DNA of 64,000 nucleotides from positions 1 through 64,000 of the forward strand of contig JAUQQC010000004.1 in assembly GCA_030550025.1 (NCBI GenBank), in the 5' to 3' direction. Source of the stretch: Acidobacteriota bacterium. Lineage in GTDB: Bacteria > Acidobacteriota > Blastocatellia > HR10. The notes under the pieces are model-generated. The model was given only the letters and a program-made list of their open reading frames with translations. It ran no database searches and was not told the DNA's origin. How positions within the stretch are numbered: the stretch's first letter is position 1; every line of letters starts with the position of its first letter. Both the position numbers and the translations under genes were made by a program. Positions 56,070-64,000 of this stretch are shown in pieces.

Positions 56070-57812
56070 ATGTATATCGGCAGAACGAATCAGAAGGTGA
56101 TGACGTACAAGAGGCCGCAGGTTTCGAAAGTGACGGTGACACTGCCCAAGGCGCATCATCCACTGGAGGATATCCTCTCGAAGCCGGCCATCCGCAAGGC
56201 CCTGTTGTGGATGACCCGGCGAGGGCCGGATGGGAAATGCTTCCTCGAAAAGCTGTGCGAGAACTACGACAATCCGAACGCGGACTTCTGGACGCGCCTG
56301 AAGTGGTACTGGTCGAACAAAGCCATTGACCTGACGTTAAAGAAGGCGGGTCTGGATAAGGAGACGATGAAGAAACACCTGTTCCATCATACGCCGACGG
56401 TGAAGTCGCTGGCGCTGACGGCCAAGAGCATCGGGACCTACGGGCTGACGGTACCGCAGCGATTCACGGCCCCGCTCTTTGTCGTGTGGAACATCACGCA
56501 GGCGTGCAATCTGAGCTGCAAGCACTGTTATCAGGACGCCAAGCACAAGCCGATGCTCGATGAGCTGACGACGGAAGAGAAGCTCGATCTCCTCGATCAG
56601 ATGGCCGATGAATATGTCCCCTTTGTCGCTTTCGCCGGCGGTGAGCCCTTGGTGGCGAAGGACCTTTGGCCTGTGTTGGAGCATTGCAAGAAGCGCGGCT
56701 TCCATGTGACGATCGCTACCAATGGCATGCTCCTGACGCCGGAGATGTGCGCCCGCTTGAAAGAGGTGGGCGTCAAGTACATTGAGGTGAGCATCGACAG
56801 TATCAATCCCGAGGAGCACGATGAGTTTCGCGGGTTGAAGGGGGCGTGGGAGCGCTCGATCCAGGGCATTCGGAACGCCGTCGCAGCGGGCATCCGGACT
56901 GGGATGGCGACCTGCTTCACCCGCGAGACCGTTCATACGGTGGATGAAGTAGTGAAGTTCGCCATTGATCTGGGATGCAGCACCTTCGCCCACTTCAACT
57001 TCATCCCGGTCGGGCGTGGCCGCGAGATCATGCATCACGACCTGACGCCCGGACAGCGCGAATTGCTCATGCGCAAGTTGCAGCGGCATTTAGCCGAGGG
57101 GAAGATCAGCATCATCTCCACGGCCCCGCAATTTGGGCGCTCGTGCATCATTTACGGTTCTGAAGAAGGCGTCTTCGCCACCGGTCACGCCGGAAAGGGC
57201 GAGGGGAAGAAGACGCTCGTGCTCTCCCGCTATATCGGCGGATGCGGAGCCGGGCGATGCTACTGCTCGATCCAACCCAACGGGATCATCAACGCCTGTG
57301 TCTATATCCCCTCGGAGGAGGTGGGCGACATTCGTCGGCAGAGCTTTAAGGAGATTTGGGAGAGCGCCCTCTTCAGCGTGCTTTCGGATCGAGAGGACCG
57401 CGGGGATCATTGCGGCGTCTGCGACTACCGGCATTACTGCGGCGGGTGTCGCGCGCGTTCGCTCGCCTATACGGGTGATATTCAAGCGGGTGATCCCGGG
57501 TGCGTCTACAACGCCCATGAGTGGGTGGAGCTGACGGCCGGGGCCGACTCCGTGATGGCGAGCCACTTCACGATGTCGAGCGGATTCAGCTTGAGCGCCG
57601 GCTGCGGCAATGGCTGTGGGACGTCCTCGGCGACGCCGCTCGTCCAATTGAAGGGACTCCGGCAGCAGGCCGAGCAGTTGGCCCAGATCGTGACTTCGGG
57701 GGTCGTCCAGGCGGCCGTCCGAGCGGGCGAGATCTCGGGCGTCCCCGAAGATGACGTCCGCGATTTCGACGACGTCGTGGACCGAGTGAGCGCCCTCTTC
57801 ACGAAAAATTGA
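56070..57812 (+). CDS. Radical SAM/SPASM domain enzyme, unknown substrate
   Basis: A 580-residue enzyme. Residues 1-130 are a helical N-terminal extension. The radical SAM core follows, with ACNLSCKHC (C146, C150, C153) for the SAM-binding 4Fe-4S cluster and FAGGEPLV as the GGE motif. The SPASM domain carries C392, C397, C399, C410, C448, C451, C457, C460 and C478, enough for two auxiliary clusters, as in peptide-modifying and heme-type maturases. After it comes an unusual tail: SSGFSLSAGCGNGCGTSS (C512, C516) and an amphipathic helix. Its neighbours are a 20-residue ORF and two unknown genes. It could modify the peptide or mature a protein. Confidence 0.88.
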   Translation: MYIGRTNQKVMTYKRPQVSKVTVTLPKAHHPLEDILSKPAIRKALLWMTRRGPDGKCFLEKLCENYDNPNADFWTRLKWYWSNKAIDLTLKKAGLDKETMKKHLFHHTPTVKSLALTAKSIGTYGLTVPQRFTAPLFVVWNITQACNLSCKHCYQDAKHKPMLDELTTEEKLDLLDQMADEYVPFVAFAGGEPLVAKDLWPVLEHCKKRGFHVTIATNGMLLTPEMCARLKEVGVKYIEVSIDSINPEEHDEFRGLKGAWERSIQGIRNAVAAGIRTGMATCFTRETVHTVDEVVKFAIDLGCSTFAHFNFIPVGRGREIMHHDLTPGQRELLMRKLQRHLAEGKISIISTAPQFGRSCIIYGSEEGVFATGHAGKGEGKKTLVLSRYIGGCGAGRCYCSIQPNGIINACVYIPSEEVGDIRRQSFKEIWESALFSVLSDREDRGDHCGVCDYRHYCGGCRARSLAYTGDIQAGDPGCVYNAHEWVELTAGADSVMASHFTMSSGFSLSAGCGNGCGTSSATPLVQLKGLRQQAEQLAQIVTSGVVQAAVRAGEISGVPEDDVRDFDDVVDRVSALFTKN

Positions 57813-57819
57813 GCTGTTT

Positions 57820-57853
57820 GCGAGCGGGAGATCGCTGCCGATCTCCCGCTCGC
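57820..57853 (+). terminator. 15-bp perfect intercistronic hairpin
   Basis: GCGAGCGGGAGATCG (57820-57834), CTGC loop, CGATCTCCCGCTCGC (57839-57853). It stands between the radical SAM stop (57812) and the next start (57869). Without a T-tract it is more likely an mRNA stabiliser or partial attenuator that sets a higher level of peptide and enzyme than of the two downstream products. Confidence 0.65.
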
Positions 57854-57868
57854 TCGTCGGGGGAAGTG

Positions 57869-58579
57869 ATGACGTCGCGATCGCCGATCAATGGCCTCCG
57901 CTTCCGGTTCATGTTCTTCGATTACATCTACATGCTCGGTGAGTGCCTCCTGGGAATCAACGAGTTGCACGTCAAGATTCAACTCGTGGATCGCTACTGC
58001 AACAAGGTGCGGCATAACCTCCACCTCCTTCACCGCAAAGGGGCGAGTCGCGAGCAGTTGCAGGAGTTCGTTCGCAAGGAGAATCAAGAGCTGCTCGCGG
58101 GCTTTCGCCATCACCATATCTTCTACGACAAATATCGGCTTCGGATGATTGCCCTCCATCATGAGGGCACTGAAGGGGAGCTGCTTGTGGATGACGTCTA
58201 CAATGGCTCCGCCTATGTCGTGCCCGTCAAGCAGACGATTGATGCGCTCCTCGCGCACGTCTTCGACAGCACGCCGGTTCCAGAGATGGGGCTCTTCGAG
58301 AAGGAGCGGAGGGTCATGGAGCTGACCAGTTCGGTCGACCCGAAGCCGGGGGAGACGGCGCAACGCGTGTTATTGGAGCTACACGAAGCGGCCCGCAATA
58401 TTCACGTCTACGTGAAAAAGGAGAAACTGCAGAGCGTCGAATACCTGGCATCGGGAAAGCCAGTGATGGATCCTCAGGTGATCGTAGAGGCGGAGAGGTG
58501 GGAGACGGAGAAGGATCGTTTCCTGAAGGATCCGCTGATTCGCGAAGTGTTCCCGGAATGGAAGGAGGCGACGTTATGA
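57869..58579 (+). CDS. Unknown helical, His-rich protein in the radical SAM operon
   Basis: 236 residues from ATG 57869, behind GGGGAAGTG. No family is recognised. It is mostly alpha-helical, with histidine clusters (KVRHNLHLLHRKGA, GFRHHHIFYDKY, ALHHEGTEG) that could bind metal, and a C-terminal amphipathic part (ELHEAARNIHVYVKKEKL). It has no signal peptide. Its stop overlaps the start of the membrane protein gene (ATGA), so the last two genes are coupled and probably work together with the radical SAM enzyme. Confidence 0.75.
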   Translation: MTSRSPINGLRFRFMFFDYIYMLGECLLGINELHVKIQLVDRYCNKVRHNLHLLHRKGASREQLQEFVRKENQELLAGFRHHHIFYDKYRLRMIALHHEGTEGELLVDDVYNGSAYVVPVKQTIDALLAHVFDSTPVPEMGLFEKERRVMELTSSVDPKPGETAQRVLLELHEAARNIHVYVKKEKLQSVEYLASGKPVMDPQVIVEAERWETEKDRFLKDPLIREVFPEWKEATL

Positions 58580-59181
58580 CGGAAGCTGAGCGGATTCGGG
58601 ACGATGCGATGCCCGATGGAACGAAAGGCGCGCCCAAAGAACCGACGCAAGTCACGCTCTCGGTGATCGGGGATGTCTCGGTCGCGGCGTCAGAAGCTAT
58701 GGGGATCAGCGAAGCGCCGAAGGCCGTAACGTGGCGAATATCCGCGCTCTTCTTCCTCTTCGCCTATCTCCTGAGCTTTGGGGCCGGATGGCTCGTGCGA
58801 GGGGGAGCGTCGCTTTCGACGATTGCCCTCATCGTGCTCGGTCCGGTGGTGCTGGCGACGCTCGTCTTCTGGCGGTGTCGTGTGTGGCGATTCCGAGCGC
58901 GGACGTGGAAGCGGCAGCTGGAGATCATGGAAGAGGCACTCTTCTCGCTTCGCTACGAGGCCGCGAATGCGGCTAATGCCATACGAGCGAATCTCATCGG
59001 GTTCCGGCTGGCGAACCCTCAAGTGTTCATGCCGGAGCATCTGGACGTCATCCAGATGGAGACCGAGCGCATTGACCTCGTCGTGCAGAAATCACAGGAC
59101 CCTATGAGTTGGAAAGGGCGGAAGCGGGAGAGTCGACCCGCCTTCGACGCTCAGGAAGCGCGAAGCCGGATCAATCTGTGA
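58576..59181 (+). CDS. Membrane protein with degenerate HisKA-like helix pair
   Basis: 201 residues: a cytoplasmic N-terminus of about 50, two membrane helices (about 55-72 and 80-100), then a long helical region. The latter reads LFSLRYEAANAANAIRANL, then FRLANP, then PEHLDVIQMETERIDLVVQK, which resembles the dimerisation helices of sensor histidine kinases (LRHEINNPLxAIxxNL). The phosphorylated His is Tyr, and there is no ATPase domain. It may be a scaffold or a derived sensor. Function unknown. It converges on the isomerase gene and overlaps its end by 11 bp. Confidence 0.65.
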   Translation: MTEAERIRDDAMPDGTKGAPKEPTQVTLSVIGDVSVAASEAMGISEAPKAVTWRISALFFLFAYLLSFGAGWLVRGGASLSTIALIVLGPVVLATLVFWRCRVWRFRARTWKRQLEIMEEALFSLRYEAANAANAIRANLIGFRLANPQVFMPEHLDVIQMETERIDLVVQKSQDPMSWKGRKRESRPAFDAQEARSRINL

Positions 59182-60076
59182 GGTCGAGGCGCTCCAGGAT
59201 CTGGCCCAGGTAGGTCCGACTTCGTAGCGCGTCGCGCAAAGGGTCCACACCAGGGCGGTTGGGGTCCACATCTTGTTCGACGACGATCCATCCTCGGTAG
59301 TCCTGCGCCCGCAGCTGCTGAATGAGGAGAGGGAAGTCTATGAGCCCATCGCCCAATGGGCAGAACAGGCCCTCTCGCACAGCCTCAGCGAACGTGAGGG
59401 GCTCTCGCTTCACGCGCTCCAGCACCTTCGGGTTGACGTCTTTGGTATGCACATGCCAGAGGCGCGACCCATACGTTCGCACGGCCTGAATCGGATCTCC
59501 TCCTCCGTAGACGAAGTGGCCGGTGTCTAAGCAAAGGCCGATCAAATCGGGATCGGTCATCGCCAAGAGCCGTTCGATCTCCTGGGGGGTCTCGACGAAC
59601 GTCCCCGCGTGATGATGGAACGCGACGCGAAGTCCGCGCGTGCGGCAGGCCATGGCGACACGGTGCAGGAAGGCGACGGCCGTTTCCCATTGCGATTCCG
59701 TGAGCCCATCTTCCGGCGTGACGCGGCCGGCAATGGCCATCCGCTGGGGATGGAGCGCATCGGCCAAGACCACAAGCGTCACGCCGAGCGCGCCCAGCAA
59801 ATCAGCGACGCGCAGGACCTCTGAGAGTCCGCGCTCAAAGTGTTCCGGTTCCGAGAGCGAAACCGGAACGAAAGCGGTGACCAACTCGAGATGGCGCTGC
59901 GCGAGTTCCATGCGCAGGAGCGTTGGATCTGTGGGCAGATACCCGTATGGACCGAGTTCCGTCCCCTCATATCCGGCTTGGCTCATTTCGTCGAGGACTT
60001 CGGCATAAGGTCGTTGCGCGCTAATGCCTTCGATCTCGAAGATCCCCCAGCTCACCGGCGCTGTCGCGATCCTCAT
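59171..60076 (-). CDS. Sugar phosphate isomerase/epimerase-like protein (IolE/IolI-type TIM barrel)
   Basis: A 301-residue xylose-isomerase-like TIM barrel. Features: ISAQRPYAEVLDEMSQAGYE near the start, the metal-ligand regions HHHAGTFVETPQEIERLL and GLCLDTGHFVYGGGD, then WHVHTKDV and GWIVVEQDVD. This set is typical of inosose dehydratase (IolE) and related enzymes. It overlaps the substrate-binding protein stop by ATGA and probably processes the imported sugar or inositol. Confidence 0.85.
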   Translation of the reverse strand: MRIATAPVSWGIFEIEGISAQRPYAEVLDEMSQAGYEGTELGPYGYLPTDPTLLRMELAQRHLELVTAFVPVSLSEPEHFERGLSEVLRVADLLGALGVTLVVLADALHPQRMAIAGRVTPEDGLTESQWETAVAFLHRVAMACRTRGLRVAFHHHAGTFVETPQEIERLLAMTDPDLIGLCLDTGHFVYGGGDPIQAVRTYGSRLWHVHTKDVNPKVLERVKREPLTFAEAVREGLFCPLGDGLIDFPLLIQQLRAQDYRGWIVVEQDVDPNRPGVDPLRDALRSRTYLGQILERLDLTD

Positions 60077-61041
60077 GGCGTTCCTCCTTCTCGTAAGAAC
60101 TCATCCGCGTTCTCGCGCGTGACGAGTGTCGTGCCCGTATCGATGTGCTTCTCGATGGGCTCTCCGCGGAGGACTTTGATGGCCGCTTCGACGGCGCGTC
60201 GGCCCATCTCGAACGGATGTTGGGCGACGACGGCGTGCATCTGTCCGGCTTTGACGGCGCGAACTGCCTCGCGCGTGGCGTCAAATCCCACGAGGATGAT
60301 CTTCCCCGTCAGGTTTCGGGCAGCAATGGCTTCCATAGCGCCCAGCGCCATCTGATCATTCGTCGCGAAGACGGCTCGGAGATCCGGGTGCGAAGTCAGG
60401 ATATTCTCCATCACGGTCATAGCCAGCGCCCGTTCGCTATTGGCAGGTTGAATGGTGACCAGCTGAATGCCGGGAGCACGAGCGAGCGCTTCTCGGAATC
60501 CGGCCACGCGATCCTCATGCGCGGCGACGCCCAGGATGCCGCGAATGACAGCCACCTTCCCTGTTCCTCCGAGCGCGCGGACGATGTATTCGCCCGCGAG
60601 CTTTCCTCCGAGCCGATTGTTCGTCCCGATGTAGCTCAACTTCTCCGGCCAGGGAGCGTCCGTGTCCACCAAGAGGACGGGGATTCCCGCGGCCTTCGCT
60701 TTGTTGAGCACGGGGATGACTTCGGCGGCCCCGGCCGGCGCGACCACGAGCGCCGAGACCTTTTTCAGGATCTGATCTTCCAGGATGGCCACTTGCTGAT
60801 CAATGTTGATCTCACGCTCTGGGGCGAGCACGACGACTTCGACCTCGGGATGCGCACGCGCGGCGGCCTCAGCTCCTTGTTTCAACATGAGCCAGAATTC
60901 GCTGTCCAAGGCTTTCGTCACAACGGCGATGCGATAGGCCTTGGTCGTCCCCATGCGCTGGCATCCGCCGCTGGCCAAGAGCGAACCACTCATCACGAGC
61001 GCGAGACCGATCCGCATGCCCCACCGGCTTGTTCCTCGCAT
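60073..61041 (-). CDS. Sugar ABC transporter substrate-binding lipoprotein (RbsB-like)
   Basis: A periplasmic-binding-protein-1 fold lipoprotein: the signal ends in lipobox LLASGGC, then YRIAVVTKALDSEFWLMLKQ, VVLAPEREINIDQQVAILED, and DLRAVFATNDQMALGAMEAI. It recognises ribose, inositol or a similar sugar. GGAGGGTGACGT precedes its ATG. The permease and ATPase genes lie upstream on the same strand but are separated by the oppositely oriented radical SAM gene. Confidence 0.9.
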   Translation of the reverse strand: MRGTSRWGMRIGLALVMSGSLLASGGCQRMGTTKAYRIAVVTKALDSEFWLMLKQGAEAAARAHPEVEVVVLAPEREINIDQQVAILEDQILKKVSALVVAPAGAAEVIPVLNKAKAAGIPVLLVDTDAPWPEKLSYIGTNNRLGGKLAGEYIVRALGGTGKVAVIRGILGVAAHEDRVAGFREALARAPGIQLVTIQPANSERALAMTVMENILTSHPDLRAVFATNDQMALGAMEAIAARNLTGKIILVGFDATREAVRAVKAGQMHAVVAQHPFEMGRRAVEAAIKVLRGEPIEKHIDTGTTLVTRENADEFLREGGTP

Positions 61042-61107
61042 ACGTCACCCTCCGAACGGTTAGTCTATCGAAGTCGGCGCCCCAGCCAAAGCGCGCGGGT
61101 CGCTCAT

Positions 61108-61136
61108 TTGACGCTTCCGGTATAGCCTGTTATGCT
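61108..61136 (+). promoter_or_regulatory. Sigma70-like promoter of the second radical SAM gene
   Basis: TTGACG (61108-61113), a 17-bp spacer and TATGCT (61131-61136); the start near 61143 leaves a leader of about 36 bases before the GTG at 61179. Confidence 0.6.
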
Positions 61137-61178
61137 TACGGGCCTGTGAGTCCTGAGGTCGGTGGAAGGAGAGGCAAG

Positions 61179-62291
61179 GTGTCTCAGGTCGGAACCTTCA
61201 TCCGCTACCTACGCCGTCTGCCGCGAGAGAAGCGCCTGCACACGGTGATCCTCTTTGTGACCTCTCGGTGCAACGCGAAATGTCGCACGTGTTTTTACTG
61301 GTCGGCGTTGAACCAGGAGGGGGATTTGACCTTTTCGGAATTGGAGCGCCTCTCGCGCACGATGCCTCACTTCCAGCAGTTGCTGTTGAGTGGGGGGGAG
61401 CCAACGCTGCGAGAAGACCTTCCGGAGATCGTTGCGCTCTTCTCCCGAAACAACGGGATCGAGAGCCTGAACTTCCCGACGAATGGGTTGAAGCCGGAGC
61501 GCTCGCGCGACTTCGTCGAGCGCATCCTGGAGGAGAACGCAACTCTGACGGTCTATATGAACTTCTCCGTGGACGGACTCGCAGCGACCCACGATCGCAT
61601 TCGCGCCGTTCCGGGGAACTTCGCGAAAGTCGAGCAGGCGATCGCCCTCGTTCAGCCGCTTCGGGAGCGCTTTCGAGGGCGACTGTGGGTCGGCGTCGTC
61701 TCGGTCATCTGTGAGGAGAATTATCGGGAGCTGACTCGCTTGGCTGGGTACTTTTTGAAGCAGCGTGTCCTGGATGGTCACTATTTTCAAATCGTTCGGG
61801 GCGATCCCCTGGATCCGACGCTCAAGGCCGTCCCGCCCGATGCGTTGCGAAAGCTCTACGGCGAGATCTCGCGCATCCAGGAGGAATACGCGCGGCGGGC
61901 CTTCGATGATCCCAGCGTAGCGGCGCGATGGATGAAACGGATGATCTACGTGGGGACGTTCAATTTCCATCATCGCGTGCAGTTCGCCAACTACGCCTAT
62001 GGGAGAGCTTGGCCCATGCCGTGCACAGCTGGCGAGACCTCGCTCGTCATTGATTTCAACGGCGATGTCCGCGCCTGCGAGTTGCGCACCCCACTGGGGA
62101 ATTTGCGCGATTATGACATGGATTTCACCGCCTTTTGGCACTCGGCGGTCCGGCAACGAGAGATCGAGGCGATCGCTCGCGACCGGTGCTTCTGCACGCA
62201 CGTCTGCTTCCTTCACGATAGCCTGCGCTTCTCGCTGAAGGCACAGCTTGTGGGGGTTCCGGCGAGTTATTTCGCGCGCCACTTCTGGTGA
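61179..62291 (+). CDS. Radical SAM protein with SPASM-like C-terminus, unknown substrate
   Basis: The start is GTG 61179 (MSQVGTFIRYLRRLP), after GGAAGGAGAGGC and a good promoter; 370 residues. TSRCNAKCRTCFYWSALN holds the CxxxCxxC cluster (C31, C35, C38), and LLLSGGEPTLRED is the GGE motif. The C-terminal part has PCTAGETSLVIDFNGDVRAC, then CFCTHVCF, a short SPASM/twitch-like cysteine set. It may act on a peptide, protein or small molecule. Its place between sugar-transporter genes on the other strand suggests insertion, not shared function. Confidence 0.85.
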   Translation: MSQVGTFIRYLRRLPREKRLHTVILFVTSRCNAKCRTCFYWSALNQEGDLTFSELERLSRTMPHFQQLLLSGGEPTLREDLPEIVALFSRNNGIESLNFPTNGLKPERSRDFVERILEENATLTVYMNFSVDGLAATHDRIRAVPGNFAKVEQAIALVQPLRERFRGRLWVGVVSVICEENYRELTRLAGYFLKQRVLDGHYFQIVRGDPLDPTLKAVPPDALRKLYGEISRIQEEYARRAFDDPSVAARWMKRMIYVGTFNFHHRVQFANYAYGRAWPMPCTAGETSLVIDFNGDVRACELRTPLGNLRDYDMDFTAFWHSAVRQREIEAIARDRCFCTHVCFLHDSLRFSLKAQLVGVPASYFARHFW

Positions 62292-62295
62292 GCCC

Positions 62296-63309
62296 TCACT
62301 TTCGAAACACGCGGCGACGCTCCAGGGCGCGTTGCCGGAGCACGTCCACCCAGACCGCGATGACGATGACGACGCCGATGACCGTCGTCTGCCAATAGGC
62401 GGAGACATCGAGGAGGTTCAATCCGTTCCGCAAAACCCCCATGATGAGGGCTCCGACGAGCGTCCCCCAGACTGTGCCCACGCCGCCGAAGAAGCTGGCT
62501 CCACCGATGATCACGGCGGCGATGGCATCCAACTCTGCGCCCACGCCCGCCAGCGGGAATCCAGAGTTCATCCGTCCAGCTAAGATGATCGCCCCCAGGG
62601 CCGCCAGACCGCCGCTTAGGGCGTAGACGGTAATGAGGCGCCGATCCACGGGGATGCCTGAGAGCAAGGCCGCCTGTTTGTTCCCGCCAATAGCGTAGAT
62701 GTCGCGTCCGATGGTCGTGCGCGTGAGGAAGAGATGAAAGAGCGCGTAGACGATCAAGACGATGATCACCGGCATGGGAATGCCGCCGAGGGCGCCGGCA
62801 CCCCAAAAGCGGAAGTCCTCGGGAAGTTCGGAGATTGGGAATCCTCCCGAGAGCACGAGCGCCAATCCGCGGGCGACGTTCATCATCCCCAGCGTTGGAA
62901 TGAACGGGTGGGGAAGACGAAGCTTCGTGAACAGCAGTCCGTTGGTCATCCCCAACGCTGTCCCTATAGCGAGCGTCGCCGCGATGGCAGCGGATGCCGG
63001 CATCCCAGCCTTGAGCAACAGAGCGGCCAGGACGCAACAGAGTCCTAGGATAGAGCCCACCGAGAGGTCAATCCCCGCCGTGATGATGACGAGCAATTGC
63101 CCGAGGGCGAGCAGCGCGTTGACGGCCGACTGTCGGAAGACGTTAAGCACATTCTCGAAGGTGAGGAAGTGCGGGGAGAGTATGGTGAGGGCACCGCTCA
63201 TCAGCAGCAGCGCTAGAAGAGGGCCGAATCGTCGCAGCAGTGGGAGGACCAGGTCGGGTCGAAGGATTCGACCGATATCCGCCATCGCCGATGACGTCTC
63301 GCGATTCAT
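62296..63309 (-). CDS. Sugar ABC transporter permease (RbsC-like)
   Basis: A 337-residue, roughly ten-helix permease of the BPD_transp_2 type: ALLALGQLLVIITAGIDLSV, GSILGLCCVLAALLL, and the ATPase-coupling GGNKQAALLSGIPVDRRLI, then GRMNSGFPLAGVGAELDAIA and AVIIGGASFFGGVGTVWGTL. It overlaps the ATPase stop by ATGA and converges on the radical SAM gene with a four-base gap. Confidence 0.92.
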   Translation of the reverse strand: MNRETSSAMADIGRILRPDLVLPLLRRFGPLLALLLMSGALTILSPHFLTFENVLNVFRQSAVNALLALGQLLVIITAGIDLSVGSILGLCCVLAALLLKAGMPASAAIAATLAIGTALGMTNGLLFTKLRLPHPFIPTLGMMNVARGLALVLSGGFPISELPEDFRFWGAGALGGIPMPVIIVLIVYALFHLFLTRTTIGRDIYAIGGNKQAALLSGIPVDRRLITVYALSGGLAALGAIILAGRMNSGFPLAGVGAELDAIAAVIIGGASFFGGVGTVWGTLVGALIMGVLRNGLNLLDVSAYWQTTVIGVVIVIAVWVDVLRQRALERRRVFRK

Positions 63310-64000
63310 CCTTCCCCTCCTGTGGCGAGATAGAGGATGCGATCGTCGGTGGCTTCCTCTCGCTGTAGCTCCCCGACGATTCGCCCGCGGTGCATGACGA
63401 GGATGCGATCAGCCAGATGTCGCAGCTCTTCAAGCTCCGAGGAGACCAGCAGGATCGCCGTCCCCTGCGCCGCCAGTCGCCGAATCAGCTCATAGATCTC
63501 CATTTTCGCGCCAACGTCGATGCCCCGCGTGGGCTCATCCATGAGAAAGATGCGCGGATGCATCGCAAGCCAACGCGCGAGGATGACCTTCTGCTGATTC
63601 CCTCCGCTCAAGAACATGACCGGATGATGGGCACTCGGCGTTTTCACCCGCAGCTCGCTGAGAAGGCGTTCGGTGAGGTGCCGCTCCGCACGTGTGTTCA
63701 CAAGAAAGCCAAGGTGGGCGACTCGTGCTTGAACCGGAAGGATGAGATTGACCTGGACGGAAGCCATCGGGATGAGCCCCTTCGCTTTTCGATCATCCGT
63801 CACCAGTGCCATCCCATGTCGTATGGCATCGGCGGGCGTTCGGATCGTCACCGGACGACCTTCGATGAAGATCTTCCCCGATGTGTATTCCCGCGCGCCG
63901 AAGAGCGCTTCCACCAGCTCGGTCCTGCCCGCGCCGACAAGCCCCGCCAGGCCCACAATCTCTCCATGATGGACGGTGAAGGTGATGTCGTAAAACCTTC
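63306..64000 (-). CDS. Sugar ABC transporter ATP-binding protein (RbsA-like), partial
   Basis: Only the C-terminal half of a double-ABC ATPase is in the window; the frame is open to the edge (FYDITFTVHHGEIVGLAGL), so the true start lies beyond 64000. Visible: second-domain GLVGAGRTELVEALFGARE, signature FLSGGNQQKVILARWL, Walker B RIFLMDEPTRGIDVGAKMEI, and the H-loop SSELEELRHLAD. The altered second Walker A (GAGRTE) is normal for RbsA/XylG. Confidence 0.92.
   Translation of the reverse strand, partial: RFYDITFTVHHGEIVGLAGLVGAGRTELVEALFGAREYTSGKIFIEGRPVTIRTPADAIRHGMALVTDDRKAKGLIPMASVQVNLILPVQARVAHLGFLVNTRAERHLTERLLSELRVKTPSAHHPVMFLSGGNQQKVILARWLAMHPRIFLMDEPTRGIDVGAKMEIYELIRRLAAQGTAILLVSSELEELRHLADRILVMHRGRIVGELQREEATDDRILYLATGGEG

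Overview
The window is a bacterial chromosome segment, most likely from an Acidobacteriota member of the Blastocatellia type. The lineage call rests on an intact VWFA-related protein of the acidobacterial kind (22652-23662), the decayed remnant of a second one (4736-5290), a DUF6599-like secreted protein, and several long secreted proteins with Sec signals or lipoboxes. A family A DNA polymerase without the 5' nuclease domain and a ferredoxin-type 2-oxoacid oxidoreductase are compatible with a thermophile, but that is inference. Genes are dense, G+C is high, and start/stop overlaps of the ATGA type are very common.

Layout. 1-10.7 kb is an accessory region, visibly poorer in G+C and full of wreckage: a broken Y1 (REP-type) transposase, a broken DinB-like gene, a serine hydrolase with a C-terminal frameshift, a deleted IS3-family element that cut a membrane-protein gene of an ABC transporter operon, and a decayed VWFA gene. 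It also holds a secreted Cys-peptide / repeat protein / redoxin operon. That operon's promoter carries two perfect FNR-type boxes (TTGATN4ATCAA) at about -41.5 and -63.5, and a Crp/Fnr regulator with the matching E..SR recognition helix is encoded next door. 11.1-16.6 kb is a co-directional operon: CBS protein, KorA, KorB, zinc-ribbon CBS protein, Nfu-type Fe-S carrier and a TPR lipoprotein. 16.6-18.6 kb holds an HPr-kinase-like ATPase, a 41-codon ORF and a nucleotidyltransferase, tightly coupled on the minus strand. 18.7-29.2 kb carries mainly plus-strand housekeeping genes (M28 peptidase, DsbA-like, TrmFO, VWFA, Xer recombinase, GNAT, BirA, sugar dehydrogenase, HAD). 29.2-36.3 kb is a minus-strand run (MFS, lipoprotein, MurQ, SagB-like double nitroreductase, DUF4097, DNA polymerase). 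36.5-40.6 kb encodes a secreted metalloprotease and two tandem TadG-like proteins. 40.7-44.6 kb holds a 1063-residue BNR/sortilin-like protein and LarB. 44.8-52.9 kb has IlvD, the dnaX-ybaB-recR cluster with SRP RNA and two tRNA-Ser genes upstream, TadA and HemB. SecA follows.

55.9-59.2 kb is the most novel locus. A strong promoter precedes a 20-codon ORF, whose stop codon abuts the ribosome binding site of a radical SAM/SPASM enzyme. Two genes of unknown function follow, one of them a membrane protein ending in a degenerate histidine-kinase-like dimerisation helix pair. This has the architecture of a PqqA/PqqE-like mini-RiPP system, though no product is recognised. 59.2-64 kb holds a ribose/inositol-type sugar ABC transporter with a sugar-phosphate isomerase-like gene, split by a second radical SAM gene on the opposite strand; the transporter ATPase gene runs off the window end.
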